The position numbers and the translations under genes were made by a program. A DNA stretch of 57,783 bases, from positions 1 through 57,783 of the forward strand of contig NZ_BJDK01000022.1 in the NCBI RefSeq assembly GCF_005405105.1. Reading direction: 5' to 3'. The DNA is from Lactiplantibacillus dongliensis. GTDB lineage: Bacteria > Bacillota > Bacilli > Lactobacillales > Lactobacillaceae. A model generated the notes under the pieces. The model saw only the letters and a list, made by a program, of their open reading frames with translations, searched no databases and was not told the DNA's origin. Positions within the stretch are counted from its first letter, which is position 1. Each line of letters begins with the position of its first letter. This document shows positions 25,606-34,157 of this stretch, one piece after another.

Positions 25606-26109
25606 CTATCCACGTGCAAAATGTTGCTTTAAAGTGCCTAATAATCGGCCGCTCTGATGCTTAATCTGATCAACCAGTGGCAAAGCCAAAACATTAACTT
25701 TCGTATCAAAAGCTTCGGCACTTAAATGTCCAGTCCGATAATTAATAAAGTTCTGATAAGCATTTAAAATACATTGGCGCGTTAAGCGGTTAAAGTGACG
25801 TAATTGATCATAGTCAGCTCCTAAAACCGCAATGTTTTGCCCAACCAGTTGCTTAACCGGTTTAAAATGGGCAAACACCGTCACGCCTTGTAATAATTGC
25901 GCGGCTTTAATATTGCCATCCGTATCAATTGCCATTAGCATTAAGCTGCCAGATTGAATTTTGCGCGGGTTCTTCCCAATCAAAACTTTCCCCTGGCGAC
26001 GCATCTGTCGAAAGTGTTGCGAAAAGCTCCGAATTTGAAAGAATCCCAATAATCCTTGTAATAAAAACGCTGAGACCAAGACGATCCCAATTAATAGCAT
26101 AGGTGTCAT
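25606..26109 (-). CDS. gutM: Sorbitol operon activator GutM
   Basis: 167 aa, one N-terminal membrane segment (about 2-22) then a soluble domain with G-K-V-L-I-G-K-N-P-R-K-I-Q-S-G and I-K-A-A-Q-L-L-Q-G-V-T-V-F-A, typical GutM. In lactobacilli GutM is needed with GutR for sorbitol induction. The start codon lies 1 bp after the gutR stop, and its ribosome site GGAGGG is inside gutR, so translation is coupled. Confidence 0.9.
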   Translation of the reverse strand: MTPMLLIGIVLVSAFLLQGLLGFFQIRSFSQHFRQMRRQGKVLIGKNPRKIQSGSLMLMAIDTDGNIKAAQLLQGVTVFAHFKPVKQLVGQNIAVLGADYDQLRHFNRLTRQCILNAYQNFINYRTGHLSAEAFDTKVNVLALPLVDQIKHQSGRLLGTLKQHFARG

Positions 26110-26110
26110 T

Positions 26111-27967
26111 TTAGATTCCCTCCGTAATTTGGATTAACGACCGCTGGGGGTCAAAGTTCAACAGGTTACTATAAATGCCTTGATTCTTCGCTACTGAAAA
26201 GATAAAATCGTACACTTCCGACAACACCCGACTTAGCTGATTATCAACGGTCGCCGGAATGCCAACTAAGAAAACGAGGCGTACCTTTCGATCTTGATAC
26301 TTAATTTCGTGATCAAAGACGCCAACACTGATCAAGATCCGCTTATGGTCAGAATGATCAATGACGTGTGGAATCGCCACCCCGCCTTCAAACACACACG
26401 ACGACTTTTGTTCACGTAACTGCCAATCATGCAAGAAGGCTTGGTTCAATTCACCAACAGCAATCTTTTGTTCAATCATTTGCTGGGTCGCCTTCAGATA
26501 CCCAGCTTGACTATCTAAAGCTTGATAAGTGAAGTGACACTGTTGCTTCTTGATCGCATCTTCTACTAACGAGACTTGTAACTTACTCTGCAATTCACTC
26601 TCACGAAAAACCGTACTAATCCTGACAATTGACGAGACCCCATCATCATAATTGATGGGTCCGTTGGTGAAGATTAACAAGAAATGCTGCGATTGGGCTT
26701 TTAAAGCGCTAACATCTTTAAAAGACGTCATCGTAATCGAACCGTTAAAAATTTCTTTTAACCGCCGTTCAATAAACCGGGTCACATTCTCACCAATCGC
26801 CCCGACCATCGCGACTGCGACCGTATTCGTCTCATGACTCTGCTTTTCTTCCAATTCCGTCTCAAAATAAATCGTCAAGTAGCTGACCTCAATGTCACTG
26901 ATGGTCGTTGCTAATGCGTGTTCTAACGTCTTAACTGTCAAAACTGCTAAATCGTTGGCCACTGGATATTGTTCGGCCACATTTTCCGGTAATAGCGCCG
27001 TCGAACTCACATGGAAGATCGCCCGATTAATTAAGAACAACAAATGCGTCTTAATCTGTTGATAGAAATGATCAAAGTCAAATTGAACATTTAAAGTTGC
27101 CGACTTAGCCACCTGTGCAAACAAGGGTTGATTAGCCTTAACCCGCGCATCGATACAGTCAGTTGACAGTAAATCATTCATCTGAAAAGTTAACGGTGAT
27201 AATAAGTAAGTTTCTTCAGCAGGCGTCACAGCCGTATCTAAAACAAATTCAATCGTTTCCGTTAATTCTCGCACCGCCTCACTTGGCTCCCAGAGCGGAT
27301 AAAAGTGCGGGATTGACTGTTGAATATGATAGCCGGCCGCCAGCGCTAAATATAGTGAAATCACTTTACGCTCAATTTGCGCAATCAAATGACTGCTTAA
27401 ATGTAATTCTTGACAGCTATTGGTCAATTCAGTCATCCGCCCCTTAATGGGCAAAGTCTGAACGGGATAGTAAGCATAAACAAAATTTTCAATCATGATG
27501 GGGACGTCATAATCAACCGCCGTCACCAAGCGAATTCCATTATTCGTCATCGATACAATCTCGGCGTGATAGGGCAGCAACTTGTGCCGTAAACTGGTCA
27601 TATCACGCGTTAAAGTCGGTTTGCTAATCAATAACTGTTCCGCCAGATCATCTAAAGTCACAAAATCATCCGCTTGCAATAACTGCATGATAATGAATGA
27701 CTGCCGTTTATCAGGATCATTAAAATCTAATTCTCGCTTGAGCTGACCCGTCTGCAATTTTGCCAATTTTTGATAATCATTGACTTGCAAGAAGAGTCGT
27801 TGTTGCTTTTGTTGCACAATCGCAACATGATCAAGATCATCATTTAAATTTTGGATGTATTTAAGCAGGGTTCGCTTAGAGACATGCTCGTTTGCCGCTA
27901 ACTCGTCAATCATGACCGAATCATTAGCAATCAAGTCGTTTAGTAAACGAAAATCTTGATTGTCCAA
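26111..27967 (-). CDS. gutR: Sorbitol operon regulator GutR (PRD-containing, BglG/MtlR type)
   Basis: 618 aa. Two N-terminal helix-turn-helix regions (about 5-60 and 85-135, with L-I-S-K-P-T-L-T-R-D-M), PRD1 and PRD2 (about 185-385), an EIIB-like segment and a C-terminal EIIA-like domain with G-V-A-I-P-H-V-I near 535. Phosphorylation of the PRD and EII domains by HPr and GutB/A tunes activity. A TTG at 27967 (AAAGGAA upstream) seems to be the start. Lies in the second position of the operon, as in Lacticaseibacillus casei. Confidence 0.88.
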   Translation of the reverse strand: MDNQDFRLLNDLIANDSVMIDELAANEHVSKRTLLKYIQNLNDDLDHVAIVQQKQQRLFLQVNDYQKLAKLQTGQLKRELDFNDPDKRQSFIIMQLLQADDFVTLDDLAEQLLISKPTLTRDMTSLRHKLLPYHAEIVSMTNNGIRLVTAVDYDVPIMIENFVYAYYPVQTLPIKGRMTELTNSCQELHLSSHLIAQIERKVISLYLALAAGYHIQQSIPHFYPLWEPSEAVRELTETIEFVLDTAVTPAEETYLLSPLTFQMNDLLSTDCIDARVKANQPLFAQVAKSATLNVQFDFDHFYQQIKTHLLFLINRAIFHVSSTALLPENVAEQYPVANDLAVLTVKTLEHALATTISDIEVSYLTIYFETELEEKQSHETNTVAVAMVGAIGENVTRFIERRLKEIFNGSITMTSFKDVSALKAQSQHFLLIFTNGPINYDDGVSSIVRISTVFRESELQSKLQVSLVEDAIKKQQCHFTYQALDSQAGYLKATQQMIEQKIAVGELNQAFLHDWQLREQKSSCVFEGGVAIPHVIDHSDHKRILISVGVFDHEIKYQDRKVRLVFLVGIPATVDNQLSRVLSEVYDFIFSVAKNQGIYSNLLNFDPQRSLIQITEGI

Positions 27968-27982
27968 TCAAACCAATTCCTT

Positions 27983-28787
27983 TCATCCGCGTGACTTGCC
28001 ACCAGCCACGTTTGTTGTGACACCAGTAATGTAACTGGCCCGATCTGATAAGAAGTAACTGACTAGGTCGGCGACTTCATATAAATGACCGCTACGACCT
28101 AATGGCGTCGTTGTCGTACTCTTGTAACCGGCCCCGTAAATCTGCCACGGTCTTGTGCCGCGTGTAAGCCAAAGCTTCTTCATATGCTGGTGTCCGTAGA
28201 CCCGTAGCTTCCATAATACCAGGTGCGACCCCGACAACGCGAATGTTAAATTCGCCAAGCTCTTTAGCCCACGACCGCGTCAACCCATTAATCGCGCCTT
28301 TGGTCCCTGAATAAACGCTCTGACCTTGTGACCCTTCTAGCCCGGCTTCAGATGACATGTTGACGATCACCCCATGTCGTTGTTGCGCCATGTAATGTCC
28401 AACAGCCTGAGCCATTAAGAACACACTCTTTACATTAACCGCAAACATCTTATTAAAAGCCGCTTCACTCAATTCATACTTCCCAGCTGGCTGCTGATTA
28501 TCAACTAACAAGCGTGGCAAGTTAATCCCAGCGTTATTGACTAACCCATCAATACGGCCAAACTGATCAGCAACTTGTTGAACCAACTGATCAACGGCCG
28601 CTTTATCGGTGACATCCGTCTTAATAAAGCTTAACTGATCAGCTTCAAATTCACCAGGCTTCAAATCAGCGTTGATAACATTGGCCCCATGACCAACTAA
28701 TTCTTGAACAATCGCCGCACCAATTCCTGATGACCCGCCAGTAACAATCATGACCCGATCTGTTAATCCTAACCAATCTTCTGACAT
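27983..28787 (-). pseudogene. gutF: Sorbitol-6-phosphate 2-dehydrogenase, frameshifted
   Basis: SDR enzyme converting sorbitol-6-P to fructose-6-P. The first frame (28787-28092) has the NAD loop T-G-G-S-S-G-I-G, N-N-A-G and catalytic Y-S-G-T-K, but after V-A-D-L-R it leaves the family and ends within about 14 residues. The next frame resumes A-G-Y-K-S-T-T-T-T-P-L-G-R-S-G and the normal end I-T-G-V-T-T-N-V-A-G-G to 27983. Removing one G from the run of four (plus-strand CCCC at 28132-28135) joins them into about 267 aa. The enzyme would lose its C-terminal substrate-binding part. First gene of the operon. Confidence 0.85.
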
Positions 28788-28845
28788 AATTTATGCACTC
28801 CTATCAAATTTTTTGTTTTTTTCCTTTTCAACAATTACATCGTAC

Positions 28846-28860
28846 AGCAAGCGCTTACAA
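28846..28860 (-). promoter_or_regulatory. cre site (CcpA operator) for the gut operon
   Basis: Minus strand TTGTAAGCGCTTGCT; agrees with the consensus WTGNAARCGNWWNCA style in nearly all positions. About 60 bp upstream of gutF, so glucose repression of sorbitol genes is expected, as known for gut operons. Confidence 0.75.
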
Positions 28861-28989
28861 CAATTAAGAAAGATAATTTCACCCCTTGTTGCAAAGACCT
28901 TGGTTAATTTTGATAGCTGTCACAATTGCCCCACATCTGACGCTAATGACCAGTAAGCGGACAACAGCTGTTCATTGAGGCAATGACAG

Positions 28990-29020
28990 AAAAAGGCAGC
29001 CGTGATGGATAGCGGCTGCC
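28990..29020 (-). terminator. Terminator of gene remnant
   Basis: GGCAGCCGCTATCC-atca-CGGCTGCC then T5 on the minus strand; it follows the remnant at 29158-29328. Confidence 0.75.
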
Positions 29021-29157
29021 GGCGTGGTACACTCAATTAGCACCAAACGGATATGCTATAATTCAAGTAAGTTCTAATCAACCAGGATCACCAGATGCTG
29101 GTTGATGCTTGGTGCCCAACACCAACGATGCGGTTGAGGTTAACTGACGAAGACTAA

Positions 29158-29328
29158 TCACGCACTAGCATTAGGATATGGGGTCAACTCTGTTTCGACA
29201 TAATAGTCTTGTTGGTTACCACTGAATCGGACTAAATATCTGGTGTGCTTCACGTCCTTGTAGACGACTACACCAACTAATGGGACCGTCCCTAATTTCG
29301 CTAAAACCAAGTCACCAAGCTTGAATTT
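29158..29328 (-). pseudogene. Remnant of small SH3-like (?) protein gene
   Basis: A frame of 56 codons reads KFKLGDLVLAKLGTVPLVGV and goes on to Y-L-V-R-F-S-G-N-Q-Q-D-Y-Y-V-E-T-E-L, ending TGA at 29158. The G-D-L-V pattern and beta-rich alternation resemble small SH3/KOW-like proteins. A TAG sits just before AAA, where a start ATG would be expected, and no start or ribosome site is seen. Probably decayed. Followed by its own terminator. Confidence 0.4.
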
Positions 29329-29340
29329 CTACTCACCGGT

Positions 29341-29469
29341 ATGATTGCCTTGGTAGCTAAACCGGGATTAGTCAACCGTCACGACCCACGATGCACTGAT
29401 TTTACCGTCAAGCTAGTCAGTGGCATGATTGAACAAGCTTTTCCAGCATTTTACCCACCAAAAAAGTGA
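29341..29469 (+). CDS. Doubtful 42-aa ORF, possible gene end fragment
   Basis: ATG to TGA, 42 codons (MIALVAKPGLVNRHDPRCTD and so on), ending inside the arm of a bidirectional terminator. No ribosome site and no family recognised. Could be the 3' remnant of a deleted gene, since the stop is exactly at the terminator as in many real genes. Confidence 0.25.
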   Translation: MIALVAKPGLVNRHDPRCTDFTVKLVSGMIEQAFPAFYPPKK

Positions 29470-29499
29470 GGCTTGTTGAGACAGACCTCACTTTTTTGA
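29459..29499. terminator. Bidirectional terminator
   Basis: AAAAAAGTGAGG...CCTCACTTTTTT. Serves the DMT gene leftward. Confidence 0.85.
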
Positions 29500-29537
29500 T
29501 CATCAGCCAACCGACTAAGCAATCACGTTGTCGGCAT

Positions 29538-30473
29538 TTAAAAGAGCCGAATCAACGCAACGCCCGCAATCATAATCACCAAACCAACTACTTGAACCAA
29601 CGTCATCGGATGCCGTTTAGCACCCAGCCAACCGAACTGATCAATTAACAAACTACCGGCCATCAGACCAACTAGCACGATCACCACAGCTAAGCCAGTC
29701 CCTACTAGTGGCACCAGTACCACATTGCCTAACACGTACAGCGCACCAAGCAAGCCACCAATCCACATCCACCATGGATTATGCTGACCAGTTGGGGTGG
29801 TCACTTGCAACTTGGTTCGTGATAATAAAACGATTAACATTAAGGCGACCATCCCAACGAAAAATGACACCAACGCCGCCTTTAATGACGACTGCAACAC
29901 GGTTCCTAGATGCCCATTAATCGCCGTTTGCGTTGCACTGAGCATCCCAGTGAAGACCCCGGCTAACCGCCAGAACCATAAGCCCGCGGTAACTGGCGTC
30001 TCAGCATTGGCATGATGGTTAGCCAGCCACGTACTCAACGCAACGGTACAAATCACCCCTAATAAGACCAATAACGCGCCGAACCCCCGCACCCAAGTCA
30101 ACGGATTACGTTGCGATCCGAACCAGCCAAAGTCATCGACTAACAAGCCCATCAGAATTTGGCCAAGCACCGGCATGATCACGGTTTGAACACTACCTAA
30201 CTTTGGAAACAGTAAGATGTTCCCAGTTAAGTAGATCACCCCAAAGAGCCCGCCGAGCCAAATCCAAACTGGCTGCGAACTGAATAACTGTGGCGAAAAC
30301 CACAAGCTGTGTTCTAACAGTAGCGTCATGACGGCTAAGAACAGCGTCCCAACCGTAAAGGAAACCCCCGAGGCGACAAAAGGTGACCCGACCGAATCGC
30401 GTAATCGTGAATTAATACTTGTCTGAATGGGCAAGCCAACCCCAATCGTCAAACCAATCAAAATTGCTAACAT
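29538..30473 (-). CDS. DMT-superfamily transporter with two YdcZ (DUF606) domains
   Basis: 311 aa from ATG 30473 (GGGAG upstream). Two homologous halves of five membrane segments, each starting with an L-P-I-Q-T-S-I-N / S-A-T-Q-T-A-I-N-G type motif and carrying W-x-G-G-L-x-G-x-x-Y and a D-x-F-G-W-x-G-x-x-x-x-P motif (D-D-F-G-W-F-G and D-Q-F-G-W-L-G). Many bacteria have the single domain as a gene pair; here it is fused. Substrate unknown. Monocistronic. Confidence 0.85.
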   Translation of the reverse strand: MLAILIGLTIGVGLPIQTSINSRLRDSVGSPFVASGVSFTVGTLFLAVMTLLLEHSLWFSPQLFSSQPVWIWLGGLFGVIYLTGNILLFPKLGSVQTVIMPVLGQILMGLLVDDFGWFGSQRNPLTWVRGFGALLVLLGVICTVALSTWLANHHANAETPVTAGLWFWRLAGVFTGMLSATQTAINGHLGTVLQSSLKAALVSFFVGMVALMLIVLLSRTKLQVTTPTGQHNPWWMWIGGLLGALYVLGNVVLVPLVGTGLAVVIVLVGLMAGSLLIDQFGWLGAKRHPMTLVQVVGLVIMIAGVALIRLF

Positions 30474-30610
30474 CTCAAAAACTCCCAACACTCAAAATTT
30501 GAAGATGAAATCAGCTTACAACCTGCAATAAAGGTCCCGACAAGTTAAAGGTTCCGAATTCTTTTCCAATCTATTTTAGCGCAACTAGTCATTAGTTGGC
30601 TAGGCCAAAT

Positions 30611-30647
30611 AAAAACGGTGCCAGCATGATCGCGTGGCACCGTTTTT
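30611..30647. terminator. Terminator after fumarate-reductase-like gene
   Basis: AAAAACGGTGCCA...TGGCACCGTTTTT, symmetrical; serves the leftward gene. Confidence 0.9.
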
Positions 30648-30655
30648 ATTAGCAC

Positions 30656-32416
30656 TTATTTCAGTTTACCAGTCGTTTGACCCGCAATCCAACCAAACGT
30701 AATAATATCGGCAATGGCGTTCCCACCCAAGCGGTTCGATCCTTGGATGACACCGGTTAATTCACCGGCCGCGTATAAACCGGGAATTGCTTTCCCATGC
30801 TGATTCAAAACTTCAGTCTTTTCGTTGATGACTAACCCACCCATCGTATGATGCACGGATGGCACGGCCTTTTCAATGTAGTAAGGACCTTTAGCTAAGG
30901 AAACTAGGCCGGCACGATGATGGAAATCCTTATCTTTACCAGTCTTGGCATAACGATTGACTTTTTTAATCGTTGCTTTCAAAGCCGCGGGATCAATCTT
31001 GAAGTCTTTCGCCAATTCATCAATCGAATCAGCCTTGTATAACAAGCCTTCCTTGATTAATTCATTATATTCCGCTTTGTGCGCAGCTTTCGTCTTCGAA
31101 ATCCCATCGATCTTGTCATTCCAGATCTGATATGTGTAGCCGCCGGTTTGTTTCAAAATAGCTTTAGAAATCACATCGCGGCGTTCCAGTTCTTCAACAA
31201 ACCGGTTACCTTCTTGATTAACTAAGATGGCACCATCAAAACGAGTATCTGCTAATAATGAGATCATCCCGGTCTTCGGATTAGCGATTGGATACGTCTG
31301 AATATACTTCATATTCGTCAACTTAGCGCCAACATTCTGCGCCATCACAATCCCGTCACCTTGCGTCCCAGCAGTATCGGTTGATTTATAACGTTTATCA
31401 TACTCTTGATTATATTTCGTCCGCATCTTCACGTTCGAACCAAAACCACCAGTCGTTAAGATAACGGCATTTTTAGCCTTAAACGTCACATTCTTTTTAC
31501 CCTGATAACGTGCCTTAACACCCACGATGCGGCCATTTTGCTTAATTAATGATTTAGCCTTCGTATTAGTATAGATTGGAATCTTCAAGGCCGTGGCCTT
31601 CTTATCCAGCTTCGTCACCAGTTCTTGCCCCGTATGACCGACTGGAATTAGTGCCCGTTTATAACTATGACCCCCAAATTGGAAGAGTTGATCCTTGATG
31701 AAGTTAACATGAATGTCATCGCGCAACCACTTTGCTGACCCTAGGGCATTGTTCGCTAAAATATGCACCATCTTCGGATCACCGAGATTGTCGCCGCCCT
31801 TCATCGTATCTTGATAATAACTCTTGACGGAATCGCCTTTAATTTTCAGTTTCTTTTGAACCCAGTTGCCCGGCGCGTTCATTTCACCACCAGAGATTAA
31901 GGTATTCCCACCAACTGTTGGCATCTTTTCAATGATGGCCACTTTCTTACCCGCTTCTTTGGCTTCAATCGCCGCACTAAAGCCACCACCGCCAGAGCCA
32001 ACCACTACAACGTCAAAGTTATTGGTCTTACCCACTTTCGGTTCATCCGATGTTGCGGTCTGCTTAGTGGACTTCAACGTGACGCCAGCCTTTTTAACCG
32101 CGGCATTAATCGCTGCCAAATATCCTTTACTCGTAGCCGTAGACCCACTGATCACATCAACATCCGTCGAATTCTTTGCGACAATGGTATCCTTTAATTG
32201 GCTATAGACCGGCTTGGATAAGACTGAATTTTCTTGTTGCTTTAAAACTTTGATTTTTTCAATCTTATTCCCCTTAAACGTCACGGCCACCTTAATATCA
32301 CCGTGTTTCCCCGTCCCAGTACCTTCTACCGTTTGCGTCTTGCTACCGGCTGAACAAGCCGTGAGTAAGATAGCGGCCGACAACGTTGTGACGAGACTCA
32401 AAAATCCTTTTTTCAT
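30656..32416 (-). CDS. Secreted flavinylated fumarate-reductase-type lipoprotein
   Basis: 586 aa from ATG 32416 (GGAGGAGGG upstream). Signal peptide with lipobox L-L-T-A-C, lipid Cys21. FMN-binding domain (about 35-115) with the ApbE flavinylation motif D-V-I-S-G-S-T; the Thr near 93 should carry covalent FMN. Then an FAD-binding reductase domain starting V-V-V-V-G-S-G-G-G-G-F-S-A near 145, with H-H-T-M-G-G-L and G-S-N-R-L-G-G-N-A near the end as in fumarate/urocanate reductases. It lies on the outer membrane face and may accept electrons for fumarate or a related acceptor. Divergent from a two-component system. Confidence 0.88.
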   Translation of the reverse strand: MKKGFLSLVTTLSAAILLTACSAGSKTQTVEGTGTGKHGDIKVAVTFKGNKIEKIKVLKQQENSVLSKPVYSQLKDTIVAKNSTDVDVISGSTATSKGYLAAINAAVKKAGVTLKSTKQTATSDEPKVGKTNNFDVVVVGSGGGGFSAAIEAKEAGKKVAIIEKMPTVGGNTLISGGEMNAPGNWVQKKLKIKGDSVKSYYQDTMKGGDNLGDPKMVHILANNALGSAKWLRDDIHVNFIKDQLFQFGGHSYKRALIPVGHTGQELVTKLDKKATALKIPIYTNTKAKSLIKQNGRIVGVKARYQGKKNVTFKAKNAVILTTGGFGSNVKMRTKYNQEYDKRYKSTDTAGTQGDGIVMAQNVGAKLTNMKYIQTYPIANPKTGMISLLADTRFDGAILVNQEGNRFVEELERRDVISKAILKQTGGYTYQIWNDKIDGISKTKAAHKAEYNELIKEGLLYKADSIDELAKDFKIDPAALKATIKKVNRYAKTGKDKDFHHRAGLVSLAKGPYYIEKAVPSVHHTMGGLVINEKTEVLNQHGKAIPGLYAAGELTGVIQGSNRLGGNAIADIITFGWIAGQTTGKLK

Positions 32417-32450
32417 CTGAAACCCTCCTCCGATATCGATTAACAATGTT

Positions 32451-32504
32451 AGTATACCGATTAATGAAAGGGCTTTCGTTGGACTTTTTTGAGATTAGGT
32501 GGAC
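32451..32504 (-). promoter_or_regulatory. Promoter and paired operator-like boxes of the reductase gene
   Basis: Leftward -10 TATACT (32456-32451), no good -35. Directly upstream are two repeats, plus strand TTGGACTTTTTTG (ggac at 32481-32484) and GTGGACATTTCCG (ggac at 32501-32504), 20 bp apart. Two direct half-sites two helical turns apart next to a weak -35 are the usual design for AraC-type activators, and the divergent gene encodes such a regulator. Confidence 0.5.
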
Positions 32505-32552
32505 ATTTCCGTCACTTTCGTGAAATAATGTACAAAATGGAGGAAACTTTCG

Positions 32553-34157
32553 ATGCGATCATTAAAGAAGCAAACCGTAGCCTTATTTTTACTGACCTCG
32601 TTAAGCTTGATTGGCTTAATCTACGGGGCCATGCGGATTGAACTGGCCCGCAATATTTTGCCGCTGAATACCTCGATTACCCAACGAGCGGTCGATAATC
32701 AGACGAATCAGATGGATAGTTGGTTTGGTGAGCGTTTAGCTGAACTGCGACTGCTGGCAGATTTACCAGCGCGGCATACTTACAGTCGCCAAGCCATGTT
32801 TGCCGAAACGGCGGCAGTCACGAACTTTGATCAGCACAACTACGTCTCGATTCGGCTGGTTGATAAAGACGGGATTTCCCGGTCAGCCACATATCCTGAC
32901 TTTTCAGTTCGTAATCGAAATTATTATCGCGAAATGGTCCAACATCCCCGCCGACACTATACCGTCAGTAACCTCTTAACCTCGCGCGAAGATCATCGGG
33001 CCATCGTAATTATTTTGTATCGTTTGGCGAAACCACTCACGGATGGCACGACTTATTTAGCAGCGGCCATTCCGCTCACTAAAGTCGAAAAGCTCGCGCG
33101 GCACCTAACCTTATATGATGGCAAAGGCGTCATCTTAGGGGCGAACAATCAGTCGCCGCAAATTGACCCGCAGCGGGAATTGTTACTGACATCGTCTTTA
33201 AAACGACTCCCCAAGTGGAAAGTGAACTATATCGTTCAGAAAAAAGGGTTAGGTGAAAATACACAACAGTTATTGCGATTATTATTAGTCATTGCGTTAG
33301 TTGTGATTGGCTTATTAGGCTTACTGCTCTTATTATTGCTTCGCCAAATTATTCACCCAATCCTCGGCTTAACCCGAACGATGACTGCAGTTCAACAAGG
33401 TAACCGCCAGATTCGTGCGGCGGAAACCGGTCCTGAAGAGATTGCTAGCTTGGCAACTACCTTTAATCAAATGTTGGCAGATGTTTATACAAGTGAGGCT
33501 AAATATCGCGAGGCGTCAATTCAGGTGTTGCAAGCACAAATTCAACCGCACTTTTTATATAACACACTGGATACGATCCAATGGCAGATTCTGGGTGGTG
33601 AGCCCGATGCGGCCGTTAACATGTTGGAAAATCTCAGTATCTTTTTCCGCAAAGGCTTAAACCATGGCCAAGAATTGATAACCTTGGGCGATGAATTAGC
33701 ACACGTGGAAAGTTACCTGAAGATTCAAGCCGTCCGTCATCCGCAATTAGCGCAATTCAACGTCGAGGTCGCACCTGAGCTTAAAACAGTGTCTGTCATG
33801 CACTTTGTCTTACAACCTTTAGTTGAAAATGCGATCAACCACGGTTTACGCCCCGCTGATCGCACTGATGGTCACCTAGTCATTCGCGCCCAGCAGTTGA
33901 CGACAACTGCCTTACAACTCACCATTAGTAATAATGGCGTCCCGATTGCCCCCGCAACTTTGCTGGCTTTGAATCAAGGTACTTATACCGCTGGCAAAGA
34001 TGGCTACGGGATTTATAACATTCGCCATCGGTTGCATTTGTTTTACAACGGACAAGCACAGTTACGGTTTACTAGCACCCCAACTGTCACGACCGTTACC
34101 CTAATTTTACCTATTATCCAGGAGGCTGAGCCACATGCCAAGTCTATTAATCGTTGA
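32553..34157 (+). CDS. Sensor histidine kinase, YesM/LytS-type
   Basis: 534 aa. Membrane segments at about 9-24 and 239-264 enclose an extracellular double-Cache-like sensor (about 40-235, with S-R-S-A-T-Y-P-D-F-S-V-R-N-R-N-Y-Y-R). HAMP about 265-315, His-kinase domain with phospho-acceptor H333 in Q-P-H-F-L-Y-N-T-L-D, N-box V-E-N-A-I-N-H-G and G-box G-Y-G-I-Y-N. Similar kinases sense small carboxylates or sugars; the neighbour suggests a fumarate-like ligand. ATGGAGG before the start. Overlaps the regulator gene by 23 nt. Confidence 0.92.
   Translation: MRSLKKQTVALFLLTSLSLIGLIYGAMRIELARNILPLNTSITQRAVDNQTNQMDSWFGERLAELRLLADLPARHTYSRQAMFAETAAVTNFDQHNYVSIRLVDKDGISRSATYPDFSVRNRNYYREMVQHPRRHYTVSNLLTSREDHRAIVIILYRLAKPLTDGTTYLAAAIPLTKVEKLARHLTLYDGKGVILGANNQSPQIDPQRELLLTSSLKRLPKWKVNYIVQKKGLGENTQQLLRLLLVIALVVIGLLGLLLLLLLRQIIHPILGLTRTMTAVQQGNRQIRAAETGPEEIASLATTFNQMLADVYTSEAKYREASIQVLQAQIQPHFLYNTLDTIQWQILGGEPDAAVNMLENLSIFFRKGLNHGQELITLGDELAHVESYLKIQAVRHPQLAQFNVEVAPELKTVSVMHFVLQPLVENAINHGLRPADRTDGHLVIRAQQLTTTALQLTISNNGVPIAPATLLALNQGTYTAGKDGYGIYNIRHRLHLFYNGQAQLRFTSTPTVTTVTLILPIIQEAEPHAKSINR

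Larger units (their letters stand above)
28788..29157. other. gut promoter region and flanking non-coding stretch
   Basis: 370 bp with no intact gene. Holds the cre site, T-rich promoter region of gutF and, at 28990-29020, a terminator. Around 29057-29062 TATAAT occurs on the plus strand without an evident gene behind it. Confidence 0.5.
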
